Under the pieces are notes generated by a model. The model was not told the DNA's origin. It saw nothing but the letters and a program-made list of their open reading frames with translations, and searched no databases. Below are positions 62,971 to 64,000 of a stretch of 64,000 bases of DNA, one piece after another. Numbering within the stretch: the first letter of the stretch is position 1; the number at the start of each line of letters is the position of its first letter. The translations under genes were made by a program, and so were the position numbers. Source of the stretch: Nostoc sp. FACHB-892 (GTDB lineage: Bacteria > Cyanobacteriota > Cyanobacteriia > Cyanobacteriales > Nostocaceae); assembly GCF_014698795.1 (NCBI RefSeq), contig NZ_JACJTR010000003.1:248001-312000 (forward strand). Reading direction: 5' to 3'.

Positions 62971-64000
62971 ATGAACGAAGAAGTCTCCAAAAAACTAGAG
63001 TTAATCAGGCAAACCTTGCGTGAAACTGAAGTGCAAGGCGTGCGTTTGCGCGGTACAGACTGGTTTGCCTGGGCGACAGGTGGCGCTTCTAGCACCGTGC
63101 TGCTTACTGCTGAAACTGGTATAGCAGAAGTATTAGTAACTATTGATGATGCTTGGGTATTGACGGATGAAATTGAAGGGCAGCGTCTTATTGATGAAGA
63201 ACTACCTGCTAATTTTAAGATGCATATTAACCCTTGGGCTGATGCTGCCGCGCGTGAGTCTTTTGTTGGTGATGCAACTGGTGGCGGAAAAGTAATTAGC
63301 GATCGCCCCATCTCCAATTTAGAACAGCCGTTACCCCCATCTCTGCAACTACATAAACGGGTAATGATGTCAAGTGAATTAGAGCGATATCGCCAAGTTG
63401 GGCAAAAAGCTAGTCAGGCAATGACAGAAGTACTCAAAGCCGCCAAGCCAACTTGGACAGAATATCAGTTAGCAGGTGCGGGTGCAGAGGCATTATGGGC
63501 GAAAGGTTTGCATCCGGCGCTGACATTGGTAGCAGGTGAGAGGCGTTTACCGCTATACCGTCATGCTACAGCCACAGCAGAACAGATTGGACGGCAAGCG
63601 ATGCTGGTGTTTTGCGCTAGAGGTTACGGTTTGTATGCAAATCTGACTCGATTTGTTTGTTTTGGTGCGCTTTCAAACGAACAAGCCGAATTGCATTCCC
63701 ATGTGCGCGAAATAGAAGCAGTAGTTTTAAATTTGTGCCAACCTGGAACCAGTCTTGATGCAGTTTATCACGCGCTAACTCAAGCTTATGAACAGCATGG
63801 ATTTCCCAATGCCATCCTTGAACATCACCAAGGAGGAACCACTGGATATTTAGCGCGAGAAATCGTAGCAAATCCAAGCACTACTGATACTTTGGCAGAA
63901 GGTATTGCTGTCGCTTGGAATCCCAGTTTACGAGGGGCAAAGGTTGAAGATACTTTCATGATTCTGGAGGATGGAAAGTTGGAAAATCTGACTTTTGATC
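62971..64000 (+). CDS. M24 family metallopeptidase (Xaa-Pro peptidase-like), 3' end outside window
   Basis: The plus strand is open from ATG 62971 to the window edge, 343 codons so far. MNEEVSKKLELIRQTLRETE, GVRLRGTDWFAWATGGASST and VLVTIDDAWVLTDEIEGQRL form the creatinase-like N-domain. LERYRQVGQKASQAMTEVLK and AILEHHQGGTTGYLAREIVA (catalytic-domain HHxGG) form the pita-bread part. It is probably an aminopeptidase P-like or creatinase-like protein. YANLTRFVCFGAL stands where a metal-binding Asp segment usually lies (normally D..R.), so metal binding and activity are uncertain. The C-terminus is not seen. Confidence 0.85.
   Translation, partial: MNEEVSKKLELIRQTLRETEVQGVRLRGTDWFAWATGGASSTVLLTAETGIAEVLVTIDDAWVLTDEIEGQRLIDEELPANFKMHINPWADAAARESFVGDATGGGKVISDRPISNLEQPLPPSLQLHKRVMMSSELERYRQVGQKASQAMTEVLKAAKPTWTEYQLAGAGAEALWAKGLHPALTLVAGERRLPLYRHATATAEQIGRQAMLVFCARGYGLYANLTRFVCFGALSNEQAELHSHVREIEAVVLNLCQPGTSLDAVYHALTQAYEQHGFPNAILEHHQGGTTGYLAREIVANPSTTDTLAEGIAVAWNPSLRGAKVEDTFMILEDGKLENLTFD

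Overview
The window looks like chromosome of a filamentous, heterocyst-forming cyanobacterium close to Nostoc/Anabaena. The evidence is the very frequent HIP1 octamer GCGATCGC, heptamer tandem repeats and small dispersed repeats typical of Nostocales, ndhH, OCP-type carotenoid proteins, a desC-desA-desB desaturase cluster, hopanoid genes, a RexT/TrxA2 pair, and many Uma2 and NB-ARC genes. No rRNA, tRNA, intact IS element or CRISPR array was recognised.

Layout. 1-4.4 kb: the end of a PRC-barrel gene, a caspase-fold protein lacking both catalytic residues, and ATP sulfurylase. 4.5-24.4 kb: an accessory region rich in conflict and toxin-antitoxin genes, many of them broken. It holds four Uma2 copies or fragments, a damaged ParDE, a complete STAND ATPase with a triplicated upstream element, a truncated NB-ARC protein, DUF433/DUF5615, HigBA with a stop codon in the toxin, an orphan HicB, a PIN/RHH pair and several pseudogenes. 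Housekeeping genes mnmA, acs and moaD lie among them. 24.5-30.2 kb: lipid acyltransferase, GNAT, GST, a double-glycine bacteriocin-like precursor and a methyltransferase. 30.2-34.9 kb: a redox block (two SDRs, nitroreductase, Old Yellow Enzyme, thioredoxin) divergent from a RexT-type ArsR regulator, with a palindrome in the shared promoter. 35-40.3 kb: a decayed AbiEii gene with its partner, GNAT, and the hopanoid pair hpnB and shc. 40.5-50.4 kb: a stress block with two OCP N-domain (helical carotenoid) proteins, DUF6335, DUF2267, a DJ-1/ferritin-like fusion, an SRPBCC protein, two paralogous zinc dehydrogenases, a cupin and manganese catalase. 50.7-58.3 kb: an AraC regulator, ndhH, a 441-bp array of 21-bp repeats, a PLP lyase and desC-desA-desB. 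58.9-64 kb: a LabA-like NYN protein, a sucrose-phosphate-synthase-like glycosyltransferase behind a c-di-AMP (ydaO-yuaA) riboswitch, small proteins and the start of an M24 peptidase gene.

Themes. The strongest regulatory observations are the c-di-AMP riboswitch before the sucrose-type glycosyltransferase, which fits osmotic control, and the RexT operator over the redox block. The accessory region records heavy decay: at least nine genes are truncated, frameshifted or nonsense-mutated, usually with small repeats nearby. I did not find a convincing complete new multi-gene system. The best candidates for one are the STAND ATPase at 9952-12309 with its triple 13-bp repeats and two unknown convergent genes, and the orphan bacteriocin precursor. 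All family assignments come from reading the sequence; no database search was run.
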